Source: Paenibacillus_E qinlingensis_A (GTDB taxonomy: Bacteria; Bacillota; Bacilli; Paenibacillales; NBRC-103111). From it: DNA of 64,000 bases. The DNA lies in assembly GCF_031455095.1 (NCBI RefSeq), contig NZ_JAVDSB010000014.1, forward strand, positions 1 to 64,000, given 5' to 3'. The position numbers were made by a program, and so were the translations under genes. The stretch's first letter is position 1. Every line of letters starts with the position of its first letter. Below are positions 53,202-62,823 of this stretch, one piece after another. The notes beneath the pieces were generated by a model. The model was not told the origin of the DNA and made no database searches. It saw only the letters and a list, made by a program, of their open reading frames with translations.

Positions 53202-54440
53202 ATGCCGAAACCAAACTTCACCCCAGCCTTACTTATGTCATTCGTCATTATTGGCATTATTGTATGCTTAGTACTTTTCCCTCATGACGGGTTTCAAGCT
53301 GCATTGCGCGGCGTTTCCATTTGGTGGGACGTGCTATTCCCAGCGCTATTCCCGTTCTTTGTTATCTCCGAAATTATGCTTGGCTTCGGAATTGTTCATT
53401 TCTTTGGCACGCTGCTTGATCCCATGATGCGTCCCCTCTTTCGAATTCCTGGCATCGGAGGATTCGTTATGGCGATGGGCTTCGCTGCTGGCTATCCCGT
53501 AGCAGCTAAACTAACAGCGCAGCTCTGGGAACAGAAGCTGGTCAATCGGGAAGAAGGCGAGCGGCTGGTCGCCTTCACGACAAGCTCGGATCCGATCTTT
53601 CTGATCGGAGCTGTTTCGATCGGATTTTTCCATGATGCTACTTTAGCCTTTATTTTGGCCATTGCCCATTATGGAGGATCATTCCTGATTGGCCTCACCA
53701 TGCGGTTTCATGGCAGGAAGGCCATACCTACGCCTCAGCCAATAAAAGAAAGAGGCCCAATATGGAAACAAGCGTTCGAGACCATGCACAACGCAAGAAT
53801 GCAGGATGGTCGGTCTTTAGGCATTTTGTTAAGTGACTCTATCCTCCACTCTCTACGATTAATTTTCGTTGTAGGTGGACTTGTTGTTTTCTTCTCCGTC
53901 GTTCTAGAAGTGCTCACCTCTGCCCAGGTCATGAATGTGTTCTACCTGCTCATAACGTCCCTTTTAACCATCACAGGGTTACCTCACGAGCTCTCACAAG
54001 CTGTTATGAACGGGTTATTCGAAGTTACATTAGGAGCTAAGGCTGCAGGCGGGGCTCCGGCTGATCTAGCCCTCTCCAGTAAAGTCGCGATAGGCGCCTT
54101 CATTCTCTCCTGGGCAGGCATGTCCGTGCATGCTCAAATTGTCAGCTTGCTAAGTCATACCAACATGCGCTACCTCCCTTTTCTTTTTGCCCGCCTCCTT
54201 CATGGATTTCTCTCTGCTGCTATTGTTCTCCTGATTTGGGAGCCTATGCAGCAATTTCGAAGTCCGCAAGCCGTATTTGCGCCTCATTATGACGCGGCAG
54301 CCCCCTTGATGAGCTATCTAAAACTTATTTTCCCGATAAGTGCGATGGTCTTTGTTGGTGCTTTTGCAGTCATCATGGGTCTCTTCCTCGCATATTCCTT
54401 ACTTAAACTGGTGTATGAAAAGGTTGGTGGAACAAGATAA
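53202..54440 (+). CDS. ylbJ: Sporulation integral membrane protein YlbJ
   Basis: 412 aa from the ATG at 53202 (AGGAGG upstream); the TTG at 53175 lacks a site. About eight membrane segments. LRGVSIWWDVLFPALFPFFVISEIMLGFGIVHFFG and AMGFAAGYPVAAKLTAQLWEQKLVNREEGERLVAF are YlbJ blocks of the nucleoside-recognition (Gate) superfamily. YlbJ is needed for spore cortex formation. Its stop lies next to the glgP start. Confidence 0.9.
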   Translation: MPKPNFTPALLMSFVIIGIIVCLVLFPHDGFQAALRGVSIWWDVLFPALFPFFVISEIMLGFGIVHFFGTLLDPMMRPLFRIPGIGGFVMAMGFAAGYPVAAKLTAQLWEQKLVNREEGERLVAFTTSSDPIFLIGAVSIGFFHDATLAFILAIAHYGGSFLIGLTMRFHGRKAIPTPQPIKERGPIWKQAFETMHNARMQDGRSLGILLSDSILHSLRLIFVVGGLVVFFSVVLEVLTSAQVMNVFYLLITSLLTITGLPHELSQAVMNGLFEVTLGAKAAGGAPADLALSSKVAIGAFILSWAGMSVHAQIVSLLSHTNMRYLPFLFARLLHGFLSAAIVLLIWEPMQQFRSPQAVFAPHYDAAAPLMSYLKLIFPISAMVFVGAFAVIMGLFLAYSLLKLVYEKVGGTR

Positions 54441-54441
54441 T

Positions 54442-57036
54442 ATGGGAAACTACGATCATGTTTATAAAGGGAGCGAATATTCAGATATGTTAGAAGCCGT
54501 CCCCCAAGAGGCGAGAGCGTTACCGCAGGCAATAGAACGATTAAGCGAGCTTGCCTTTAATTTATGGTTCAGCTGGAACCATGATGCGCTCCAGCTGTTT
54601 GAAAGCATCGACCCTGATCGCTGGAAATCCTACGGCCATAATCCCGTAAGACTGCTGCATGACATAGACGCCTCTCAACTAGAGGCACTTGGTCAGAACC
54701 TTGCATTTATCGAACGCTATCAGCAAGTCATGTCCAGTTTCGATACGTATATGAAAGAACCCGGCTGGTTCGAGAACAACCATGCTGACGAAGGGCATGT
54801 TCAAATCGCTTATTTCTCAGCTGAGTTTGGGTTTCATGAATCGCTTCCGATATATTCCGGAGGGCTTGGTATCCTCGCTGGTGACCATATCAAATCATCC
54901 AGTGACCTGGGCATACCTCTTGCGGGCGTTGGCCTGCTTTATAAAAAAGGATATTTCACACAAAAGATTGATGCGAACGGCAGTCAACAAAGTGAATTAT
55001 TCCCCTATGATTTTAAGCAATTACCGATTCGTCCTGTCCTTCAAAATAACCAACAGCTCACTGTCTCACTAGATATCTCCGGTCGAAATATCACCCTTTT
55101 GGTTTGGGCTGCTCGGGTAGGCCGCAATCTGGTCTTTTTGCTGGATACTGACCATGAAGCCAATAATGACGCAGATAGAGCGTTGACAGCCCAGCTGTAT
55201 GGCGGCAATCAAGATATGCGAATAGCTCAGGAGATGGTGCTGGGCATCGGTGGTGTCAAAGTTCTTCGAGCACTTGGTATTTACCCGAATGTCTATCACA
55301 TTAATGAAGGCCATGCGGCTTTCCTTACCCTAGAACGTTTGAAGGAATTGCTTCACTTAGGTCTTCCTTTTCACGTTGCTGTTGAGACTGTGCGTTCCGC
55401 AACTGTATTTACAACGCATACCCCCGTCCCTGCGGGTCATGATACCTTCTCTGTCGAGATGGTGGAACACTATCTGGGACATCTTTTCAGCGAGCTGCCT
55501 AAGCATAAACAAAGCATTATTTCCTTAGGACTTGATCACAAGTCCGGTCAATTTAATATGACACATTTGGCGATGAATACAGCGGGGTTGCGAAATGGTG
55601 TAAGCAAGCTGCATGGGCAAGTTTCACGCGAGATGTTCAAGGAATTTCATGGGCATATCGATGCCAGTGAGGTACCGATCGGATCCATCACGAACGGTGT
55701 GCATTTGGATACATGGACAGCACCTGCTTGGAAAGAACTATTTGACCGTTTCCTTCCAGGTACATGGCGAGCGGAACAATCTAATGAGCATCAATGGGCA
55801 CAAATTGAGGTCATCCCTGATGAATCCATCTGGCATGTTCATCAACATTTGAAGGGGGATTTAGTACATTATGCCCGCCAAAATCTCATGGAGCAGCGTA
55901 CACGTAACGGAGAATCCGAAGAACGGATTGAAGAGGTACGGCACTATTTAAATCCTAAAGCCCTTACAATTGGATTCGCAAGACGTTTCGCTACCTACAA
56001 ACGGGCGAATTTAATTTTCAATGATTTGTATAGACTCAAGAAGTTAATCAATGATCCTGAGAGACCGGTACAATTTATTTTCGCAGGCAAAGCCCACCCT
56101 GCTGATTACCCCGGTCAAGAATTAATTCGAGAAATTTACCGTATCTCACAGCTGAAGGAGTTCCTCGGTAAGATCGTTATTCTCGAGAATTATGATATCA
56201 ATATGGCTCGCTATCTCGTGCAAGGCGTTGACGTGTGGCTTAATAACCCTCGCAGACCTCTCGAAGCAAGCGGTACCAGCGGCCAAAAAGCTGCCATGAA
56301 TGGCGTCCTTAATTTCAGTGTACTGGACGGCTGGTGGGAAGAAGGCTACAACGGCATGAACGGTTGGGCCATCGGATCCACGGGTACCGCGGACTGGGCC
56401 GCGCAGGAAAAAGAAAATACGAAAGCGATTTATCACCTGTTGGAGACTGAGATTATTCCCCTCTACTACAATCAAGGTGAAGTGCCACACCAGTGGATTG
56501 GACGCATGAAGCGATCGGTTCAATCGCTGACACCTGTTTATAACACACACCGTATGGTGCAGGATTATACGAATCTTACGTATGTTCCCACTGCCAAACG
56601 TGCTCGCCTCTTTGTAGCGGACGATTACGATGTTGCTACCAAAGTGGCTGATTATAAGCAATTCATTCGCAACAATTGGCATCAGGTGCGAATTATGAGT
56701 ATCGATGATCACGCCAATAAATCGACTTCCGACGTGCCTTTAGACGAAATCCCTCCATCGACGAAGATGATTTCGGCCCACATACACTTCGGCTCCATTT
56801 GGCCGCAGGATACGGCAGTAGAAGTCATTTATTACGCGGAAAATGGCGAAACATGGGAGCAAAAAACTATCATGATGGCACCCATAGGGGAGATTATTGA
56901 TCATTCGCAGCGCTTCCAAGCTACCATTCCGTCTCATCTTATTCATGGCCCTCACTTCTCAATACGTGTGCGCCCCATCTCAACCAACTTTGCGCATTCC
57001 TTTGAGCTCTCACTCGTGACGAGCACCTTGTCTTAA
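54442..57036 (+). CDS. glgP: Alpha-glucan phosphorylase (GlgP family, TIGR02094 type)
   Basis: 864 aa from the ATG at 54442, 1 bp after the ylbJ stop; the frame is open further back only through ylbJ. N-terminal DUF3417 segment (ALPQAIERLSELAFNLWFSWNHDALQLFESID), then GT35 domain with FSAEFGFHESLPIYSGGLGILAGDHIKSSSDLG and, near residue 640-660, GTSGQKAAMNGVLNFSVLDGWW for substrate and PLP binding. It releases glucose-1-phosphate from alpha-glucans. Coupling to ylbJ suggests sporulation-linked carbohydrate use (inference). Confidence 0.94.
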   Translation: MGNYDHVYKGSEYSDMLEAVPQEARALPQAIERLSELAFNLWFSWNHDALQLFESIDPDRWKSYGHNPVRLLHDIDASQLEALGQNLAFIERYQQVMSSFDTYMKEPGWFENNHADEGHVQIAYFSAEFGFHESLPIYSGGLGILAGDHIKSSSDLGIPLAGVGLLYKKGYFTQKIDANGSQQSELFPYDFKQLPIRPVLQNNQQLTVSLDISGRNITLLVWAARVGRNLVFLLDTDHEANNDADRALTAQLYGGNQDMRIAQEMVLGIGGVKVLRALGIYPNVYHINEGHAAFLTLERLKELLHLGLPFHVAVETVRSATVFTTHTPVPAGHDTFSVEMVEHYLGHLFSELPKHKQSIISLGLDHKSGQFNMTHLAMNTAGLRNGVSKLHGQVSREMFKEFHGHIDASEVPIGSITNGVHLDTWTAPAWKELFDRFLPGTWRAEQSNEHQWAQIEVIPDESIWHVHQHLKGDLVHYARQNLMEQRTRNGESEERIEEVRHYLNPKALTIGFARRFATYKRANLIFNDLYRLKKLINDPERPVQFIFAGKAHPADYPGQELIREIYRISQLKEFLGKIVILENYDINMARYLVQGVDVWLNNPRRPLEASGTSGQKAAMNGVLNFSVLDGWWEEGYNGMNGWAIGSTGTADWAAQEKENTKAIYHLLETEIIPLYYNQGEVPHQWIGRMKRSVQSLTPVYNTHRMVQDYTNLTYVPTAKRARLFVADDYDVATKVADYKQFIRNNWHQVRIMSIDDHANKSTSDVPLDEIPPSTKMISAHIHFGSIWPQDTAVEVIYYAENGETWEQKTIMMAPIGEIIDHSQRFQATIPSHLIHGPHFSIRVRPISTNFAHSFELSLVTSTLS

Positions 57037-57057
57037 CAAGAAAATCGTAAAACCTTA

Positions 57058-57084
57058 GAGAAAGCCCCGTTTGGGGCTTTTCTT
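57058..57084 (+). terminator. Terminator of the ylbJ-glgP operon
   Basis: GAAAGCCCC-GTTT-GGGGCTTTTC stem-loop followed by T-rich sequence. Confidence 0.9.
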
Positions 57085-57168
57085 CTTGACTTATATAAAT
57101 TATGATGAGAGAAGAATTACTGGATGTATAGGCAGATGTGAATGTAAATCTAACGACTTGGTGATGCT

Positions 57169-57840
57169 ATGGATTGGAATAAGGTACTAGAATTGGCTTC
57201 CTTTTCGCCAAATCAGGATTGTCATATTATCATTGTTGGTGAATGCAAAGATGGACAGCCTTTCTGTTTTGAAGATAATTTTGCTATCGACAAAATAAGT
57301 GAAAATTCGATAACGGTATGTCTGGAACAATTGGGTGTATACCCATTTGACAAGCTTGACCATGTGTCATTCGTAGAGTTCTCTTTCAAAGACGGTGCCA
57401 TTTTATATTATGCTTATGTTGATTTGCTTCAGCTTGAACTCAAAAAGACGATCTGTTCGCTAACGCTGTCGCTTCCTGAGGAAGTTTTTCAGCATCAAAA
57501 CCGACGGCATCCTCGTGCAAAACTTACCATTCGCACACCAATTACACTGCGTGTTGCCGGCATACGAAACTTGTCTGCACAGAAGGGTGTCGCTTTTACA
57601 GGGCAACTCCTCGATATTAGTGTTGGCGGATTATCTTTCGTTACATCCAACCGACTTTTCTTTCCTTTGATTCTGGAGTTCAGCTTTATCCTCCCGAGTC
57701 TTACCCAACCCATTACAGTCTACGGCGAAATTGTCAGAGTTGCGCACTTCAGCAACGACAGTTATCGCGTTGCCGCAGAATTTCGGCATACACCTGACTC
57801 CATTCTCCAAGAAATCAATGCCTATTGCTCGAATTATTAA
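57169..57840 (+). CDS. PilZ-domain cyclic-di-GMP receptor protein
   Basis: 223 aa. A YcgR-like N-terminal beta domain (about residues 1-105) precedes a PilZ domain with the ligand-binding RRHPR (112-116) and DISVGG (149-154) motifs. It should bind cyclic-di-GMP and act on motility or surface attachment. It lies between glgP and nadK with its own spacing, in trans to the GGDEF protein at 50578. Confidence 0.88.
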   Translation: MDWNKVLELASFSPNQDCHIIIVGECKDGQPFCFEDNFAIDKISENSITVCLEQLGVYPFDKLDHVSFVEFSFKDGAILYYAYVDLLQLELKKTICSLTLSLPEEVFQHQNRRHPRAKLTIRTPITLRVAGIRNLSAQKGVAFTGQLLDISVGGLSFVTSNRLFFPLILEFSFILPSLTQPITVYGEIVRVAHFSNDSYRVAAEFRHTPDSILQEINAYCSNY

Positions 57841-57918
57841 AGCAGATCATTCTATGAAAACTCAGCACACGCTTACGAAGAAAGTTTTGCTCCAGCAAAA
57901 CTCTTAGGAGGAACAAGA

Positions 57919-58731
57919 TTGAAATATAACGTCATTGAACGAGGCGATGACATCTCCAAGGGGCTGACTGAACGGTTCCACACACTCGCCGCGAAACAAG
58001 GTATGCCAAGAGATGAGGAAAATCCCGATATCGTCCTGTCTATTGGCGGGGATGGTACAATGCTCCAAGCTTTTCATAAGTATGCGGACAAGTTAGATCA
58101 TATCGCATTCGTTGGGATCCATACGGGACATCTTGGCTTTTTTGCGGATTGGAAGCCTAATGAATTGGATCATCTGGCTTCACTTATGTTTAGCGTTACA
58201 ACACCTGAGGAGCTGCATGTGGTGCGATACCCCGTTGTTGAGATCGAAATTACGACCGACGAAGGCGTTGAAACACATCTGGCACTTAACGAGTTTACGA
58301 TTCGCGGAATCGAAGTTTCGTTAGTCGCACGACTTGACGTGAACGATGAAATGTTCGAGATGTTCCGTGGAGACGGCATCTGCATCTCTTCACCTGCAGG
58401 CAGTACAGCTTACAACAAGAGCTTAGGCGGCGCCATGGTTCATCCATCGCTAGAAGCTATTCAAATTGCTGAGATTGCGTCGATCAACAATCGGGTGTAC
58501 CGTACGCTAGGTTCATCGATGATTTTACCGAAGCATCACCATTGTGACATTTACCCGAAAGCACAACAAAATATGCTTCTGTCTTTGGACCATAAATATA
58601 TGCAGCGTGCAGATGTCGTATCTATTCGGTGCCGTGTTGCTTCCAATGTAAAAGTGAAATTTGCTCGCTTCAGGCCTTTCCCCTTCTGGAATCGTGTCCG
58701 TGAAGCATTCGTAGGGCTTGAAGTTAAATAG
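57919..58731 (+). CDS. nadK: NAD kinase
   Basis: 270 aa, TTG start with AGGAGG. The GGDGTML motif (43-49) and the downstream NEFTIRG and TPTGSTAYN-type block, here SSPAGSTAYNKSLGG, are diagnostic. It phosphorylates NAD to NADP. Length is normal. A strong hairpin follows. Confidence 0.96.
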   Translation: MKYNVIERGDDISKGLTERFHTLAAKQGMPRDEENPDIVLSIGGDGTMLQAFHKYADKLDHIAFVGIHTGHLGFFADWKPNELDHLASLMFSVTTPEELHVVRYPVVEIEITTDEGVETHLALNEFTIRGIEVSLVARLDVNDEMFEMFRGDGICISSPAGSTAYNKSLGGAMVHPSLEAIQIAEIASINNRVYRTLGSSMILPKHHHCDIYPKAQQNMLLSLDHKYMQRADVVSIRCRVASNVKVKFARFRPFPFWNRVREAFVGLEVK

Positions 58732-58755
58732 GACCTTAAACAAACCCTGAACAAC

Positions 58756-58801
58756 AAAACGCCATCTGAACTCCTTATTATTGGAGTTCAGATGGCGTTT
58801 T
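58756..58801. terminator. Bidirectional terminator between nadK and yutD
   Basis: Perfect 19-bp stem (58756-58774 with 58783-58801), 8-nt loop, with A/T runs on both sides. Confidence 0.93.
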
Positions 58802-58807
58802 TTATGG

Positions 58808-59128
58808 CTAAACTGTCGTTGAACTAATTACTTCTGCTGGCGTTTGCTGTTTAGGCGCGTTTACTTTTTCAATAATAAAATACGCACAGCCGAAATTGCA
58901 GTACTCATTCAAGTAATCTTGAAGAGCTGCGATGGAGGTTTCTTTAGTGGCCTTCGGGTGGATTTCTTTGAAAAACCCTCTCAAGCGTAATTGACTATAT
59001 CCCCAATCGCCTACAATATAATCGTACCGCTCCAATACTTCGCTGAAGCGTTCCTTGAACACTTCAAAGTTCCAACCATTTTTGTGATCGGTAACAAGCT
59101 CGTATGTTTTATTTGCAATATGAATCAT
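58808..59128 (-). CDS. yutD: YutD family protein
   Basis: 106 aa. MIHIANKTYELVTDHKNGWNFEVFKERFSEVLERYDYIVGDWGYSQLRLRGFF covers the family core (DUF1027). The C-terminal CNFGCAYFIIEK also fits. Function unknown. It is 42 bp downstream of lipA on the same strand, as in Bacillus, where the two are neighbours. Confidence 0.93.
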   Translation of the reverse strand: MIHIANKTYELVTDHKNGWNFEVFKERFSEVLERYDYIVGDWGYSQLRLRGFFKEIHPKATKETSIAALQDYLNEYCNFGCAYFIIEKVNAPKQQTPAEVISSTTV

Positions 59129-59170
59129 GGTGGTAGGAAGCTCTCCTTTCTATGATCCGTTCAATAAATT

Positions 59171-60046
59171 CTAAACACTTGATGCTGCTTTCACTTGTTC
59201 ATGCGCGTGATAGGAGCTGCGCACTAACGGACCGGACTCCACGTGCTTAAAGCCGCGTTTCATGCCTTCTTCCTTCAGTATGGCAAATTGTTCCGGTGTA
59301 TAATATTGTGATACCGCTAAATGTGTTGTAGACGGCTGCAGATATTGACCGATCGTCATAATATCACAATCCACCTCACGTAGGTCTTCCATCGTTTGAA
59401 GCAGCTCGTCCCACTCTTCCCCTACACCAATCATCACACTGGATTTGGTTGGAATGTTAGGTGCAATCTGCTTGGAACGCTGCAACAGCTCCAGCGAACG
59501 ACGATACTTCGCTTTGGAACGCACGCGATCTGACATCCGCTCAACGGTTTCCATATTGTGATTAAGTATGTCAGGCTTTGCCTCTAGTACGGTTGCAAGT
59601 GACTCTTCGCGACCTAGAAAGTCAGGAATTAATACTTCTACTGTACATAGTGGCAGCTTACGGCGAATCGCCTTGATCGTCTCAGCAAATATCATGGCAC
59701 CGCCATCTGTTAAATCATCACGTGCTACAGAAGTAACAACACAATGACGAAGACCCATTTGCAAGGCTGCGTCTGCAACACGTTCCGGTTCTTCCAGATC
59801 AAGCTCAGTTGGGAGACCTGTTTTGACTGCACAAAAGCGACATGCACGCGTACAAATATCGCCTAATATCATAAAGGTCGCTGTCCGATTCGCCCAGCAT
59901 TCATGAATGTTCGGACATTTGGCTTCTTCACACACTGTATGCAACGTCTTGGAACGCATCATCGATTTAATTTCTTTAAAATTCTCATCGGTTTTAAGAT
60001 TGATCTTTAACCAGTCTGGTTTTCTCTCTAATACTTTTCTAGGCAC
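59171..60046 (-). CDS. lipA: Lipoyl synthase (radical SAM)
   Basis: 291 aa from the GTG at 60046 with GGCGGG upstream; the frame is open to 60130 without a start signal. Two Fe-S sets are complete: Cys39, Cys44, Cys50 (auxiliary) and Cys65, Cys69, Cys72 (radical SAM CxxxCxxC). It inserts two sulfur atoms into octanoyl groups to make lipoyl cofactor. Divergent from the larE operon. Confidence 0.97.
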   Translation of the reverse strand: MPRKVLERKPDWLKINLKTDENFKEIKSMMRSKTLHTVCEEAKCPNIHECWANRTATFMILGDICTRACRFCAVKTGLPTELDLEEPERVADAALQMGLRHCVVTSVARDDLTDGGAMIFAETIKAIRRKLPLCTVEVLIPDFLGREESLATVLEAKPDILNHNMETVERMSDRVRSKAKYRRSLELLQRSKQIAPNIPTKSSVMIGVGEEWDELLQTMEDLREVDCDIMTIGQYLQPSTTHLAVSQYYTPEQFAILKEEGMKRGFKHVESGPLVRSSYHAHEQVKAASSV

Positions 60047-60203
60047 TGTAATTCCCGCCTTTTTATTTGGTTTCTCAATGATGTTATTATAACATGAATG
60101 ACTGACAAAACAATCCACTTTGGGGGTCACTTGTGATACACTTGTTTAGATAGACCAAAACAGCTCAGCTTACTACATAAAGGCTGTATGGGAGGATAGA
60201 AAC

Positions 60204-61052
60204 ATGAGCATAACTGAAGTGACGCGCGAGAAAGATCGCAAGCTTGGCGAAATTTTAAGAAACATGGGCCGTGTCATCGTCGCCTTCTCCGGAGGGGTTG
60301 ACAGTACATTCGTCCTTAAACGTGCACAGCAAGAGCTTGGTGATCAAGTGCTTGCCGTAACCGCAGCATCCGAAACATTTCCCACGAGGGAGTTCGATGC
60401 CGCCGCTCAACTAGCCGAACAATTTGGCGTTCGCTTGCACAAAACAGAGGTCAAGGAATTGGAGAACGCGAATTTCGTAGCCAATAATCCTGATCGTTGT
60501 TATCACTGCAAGACGGGGCTTTATTCCCATTTGCAAGATATTGCGAAAGAGCTGGGGTATCCGTATATCCTGGATGGTTCCAATGTCGACGATCTAGGCG
60601 ACTATAGACCAGGACTACAAGCGAAAAATGAGCAAGGCGTCCGCAGCACGCTGCAAGAAGCCGGCTTAACCAAAGACGAGATCCGAGCGCTTTCCAAAGA
60701 GCTTGGGTTAAGCACATGGAATAAACCTTCTTTTGCATGCTTATCGTCTCGCATCCCTTACGGGACACAAATCGAGAAGTGGAAGATTGACCAATTGGAT
60801 GAAGGCGAGTACTTCCTTTCCCAGCTTGGTCTTTATCAGGTACGCGTACGTCATCATGAGAAGATTGCTCGTATTGAAGTTATGCCTGATGAGATTCACA
60901 AGGTCGTTGAACATCGCGATGCGATCTATGAAAAATTCAGCAAGCTTGGCTTTACCTATGTCACGCTAGACCTGCAAGGCTACCGCACGGGAAGTATGAA
61001 TGAAGTACTATCCCAGGAAACGAAAGATAAGGTGAAAGAAGCTTCCTTATGA
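60204..61052 (+). CDS. larE: LarE sulfur transferase for nickel-pincer nucleotide synthesis
   Basis: 282 aa. N-type ATP pyrophosphatase P-loop SGGVDST (29-35). Cys99 and Cys102 (CYHC) and Cys179 in FACLSSRIPYG. The last aligns with the sacrificial sulfur-donor Cys of Lactiplantibacillus LarE, while the CxxC pair is the feature of variants proposed to carry a [4Fe-4S] cluster. It converts pyridinium biscarboxylate mononucleotide to the bisthiocarboxylate. Its stop overlaps larB by 4 bp. Confidence 0.93.
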   Translation: MSITEVTREKDRKLGEILRNMGRVIVAFSGGVDSTFVLKRAQQELGDQVLAVTAASETFPTREFDAAAQLAEQFGVRLHKTEVKELENANFVANNPDRCYHCKTGLYSHLQDIAKELGYPYILDGSNVDDLGDYRPGLQAKNEQGVRSTLQEAGLTKDEIRALSKELGLSTWNKPSFACLSSRIPYGTQIEKWKIDQLDEGEYFLSQLGLYQVRVRHHEKIARIEVMPDEIHKVVEHRDAIYEKFSKLGFTYVTLDLQGYRTGSMNEVLSQETKDKVKEASL

Positions 61053-61822
61053 TGGACTTAGAGAAGATTTTAAAACTCGTCCAGACCGGCGATCTGGATA
61101 TAGAAGAAGCCAAAAAGCAAATCATCAAGGAAGGCGGATCAGGTCCCGCCAACCTTGATCTTGGATTTGCACAGCTCGACGTCGATCGCGAGAAGCGTAC
61201 AGGCTTCCCCGAGGTTATTTTCGGGGAAGGCAAGACGCCCGAGCAGATCGAGGCCATTTTCCGGCGGCTGATGGAGCATACCGACCGCGTGCTAGCCACA
61301 CGCGTCGACGCGGCCAAAGCCGCTCATGTTGTAGCCAACGTGGCAGGTGTCACCTACCACGAAACTGCACGGGCGCTCACTTGGTTTAAGCGCCCCTTGC
61401 TCAAAGTCCACGACGGCTATATCGCCGTCGTGTGCGCTGGCACCTCCGACCTCCCCGTGGCGGAGGAGGCGGCACTTACGGCAGAATGCCTGGGCAGCCA
61501 CGTTGAACGTGTATACGACGTGGGTGTCGCTGGCATTCACCGGCTTTTCCGCCGGCTCGAACTCATTCGCGGTGCGAACGCGATTGTCGTTGTAGCCGGC
61601 ATGGAGGGTGCACTCGCCAGCGTCATGGGCGGGCTTGTGTCTAAACCAATCGTCGCTGTACCGACGAGTATTGGTTACGGCGCGAACCTTGCTGGGATCG
61701 CACCGCTGCTGTCCATGCTCAATAGCTGCTCTCCAGGTATCTCTGTCGTTAACATCGACAATGGTTTTGGCGCTGGTTATTATGCTGGACTCATTAACAA
61801 AAATATGTCGAAACGAGCGTGA
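61049..61822 (+). CDS. larB: LarB, pyridinium-3,5-biscarboxylic acid mononucleotide synthase
   Basis: 257 aa. The N-terminal helical segment (MDLEKILKLVQTGDLDIEEAKKQI) precedes the AIR-carboxylase-like fold with VVCAGTSDLPVAEEAALTAECLG and VVVAGMEGALASVMGGLVSKPIVAVPTSIGYG. It carboxylates and hydrolyses nicotinic acid adenine dinucleotide, the first step of the pincer cofactor. Base composition here is GC-richer than its neighbours (about 61200-61640). Confidence 0.95.
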   Translation: MMDLEKILKLVQTGDLDIEEAKKQIIKEGGSGPANLDLGFAQLDVDREKRTGFPEVIFGEGKTPEQIEAIFRRLMEHTDRVLATRVDAAKAAHVVANVAGVTYHETARALTWFKRPLLKVHDGYIAVVCAGTSDLPVAEEAALTAECLGSHVERVYDVGVAGIHRLFRRLELIRGANAIVVVAGMEGALASVMGGLVSKPIVAVPTSIGYGANLAGIAPLLSMLNSCSPGISVVNIDNGFGAGYYAGLINKNMSKRA

Positions 61823-61831
61823 ATAACGACC

Positions 61832-62779
61832 ATGCGCATTTTATATTTGGACTGCTTCTCTGGCATTAGCGGCGATATGACCCTTGGCGCTTTGGTTGAT
61901 GCGGGAGCAGATCGTGCTTATATTGAGGATGAGCTTTCCAAAATCAAACTAGAGCCCTACACCTTGGAATGGAAACGTGTTATGAAACGCGGGATTTCCG
62001 CACTCAAACTGGATGTCATTCTTGATCCTGAGCATCCCCCGAAGAAACACAGACATTTTTCAGAAATCGTCAATGCCATTCAAAAAGCAGAATTTAATGA
62101 GCGTGTTACCGCACTAAGCTTGGCTATTTTCGAAAAAATTGCAATTGCCGAAGCTAAAATTCACGGGACTCCTATTGAAAAAGTGCATTTTCATGAAGTC
62201 GGTGCCATTGATTCTATCGTCGATATCGTAGGTGTTGCATTAGCCATCGACTCCTTGCAAATCGAACGTATTTTCTCCTCTCCAGTGCCACTTGGATCTG
62301 GTACCATACATATTGATCATGGTATTTATCCAGTACCCGCTCCGGCCACGTTGGAGATGATGAAAGGCGTACCTATCGCTTCAACTCCTTATAGTTTAGA
62401 AATGACAACGCCTACAGGAGCCGGTATTATTTCGGGAATTGTAGATGAATTCTCCAAAAGCTTCCCACCCATGGTAGTTGATCATATTGGCTATGGCGCA
62501 GGCACAAGAGACTTGCCTAAGCAACCTAATGTACTGCGTGTAGTAGTTGGTAAAATCGACCCCTTAATTGGAAAATGGCAAGTAAGTCATGAGCATCTGG
62601 CACATGATCATAGCCATGAAAATGCGCATACACACGATGACCATCACCACCATCATGACCATTCTCACAGTCACGATCATAGTCATGATCACAAACACGA
62701 ACACCATCACGACCATCATCATGGTCACTCTCATTCTCACACGCACCAAGGCGATGCTACTCCCGGTACGCCACAGTAA
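61832..62779 (+). CDS. larC: LarC N-terminal part (LarC1), nickel chelatase, with His-rich tail
   Basis: 315 aa. LarC N-terminal domain MRILYLDCFSGISGDMTLGALVDAG, then HFHEVGAIDSIVDIVG and PAPATLEMMKGVPI. From residue 253 a tail of 63 residues is nearly half His. It ends in TAA without the LarC2 domain found in full-length LarC (about 400-430 aa). The missing domain is encoded on the opposite strand at 62800-63294. LarC inserts nickel into the pincer nucleotide using CTP. The His tail probably stores or captures Ni. Confidence 0.92.
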   Translation: MRILYLDCFSGISGDMTLGALVDAGADRAYIEDELSKIKLEPYTLEWKRVMKRGISALKLDVILDPEHPPKKHRHFSEIVNAIQKAEFNERVTALSLAIFEKIAIAEAKIHGTPIEKVHFHEVGAIDSIVDIVGVALAIDSLQIERIFSSPVPLGSGTIHIDHGIYPVPAPATLEMMKGVPIASTPYSLEMTTPTGAGIISGIVDEFSKSFPPMVVDHIGYGAGTRDLPKQPNVLRVVVGKIDPLIGKWQVSHEHLAHDHSHENAHTHDDHHHHHDHSHSHDHSHDHKHEHHHDHHHGHSHSHTHQGDATPGTPQ

Positions 62780-62785
62780 TAAGAT

Positions 62786-62823
62786 AAAACGCCCTTCCAT
62801 CACAGTGGAAGAGCGTTTTTTTG
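62786..62823. terminator. Bidirectional terminator between larC1 and larC2
   Basis: AAAACGC-TTCCA pairs with GGAAGAGCGTTTTTT around a CACAGT loop, T run on the plus side. It separates the two convergent halves. Confidence 0.8.
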
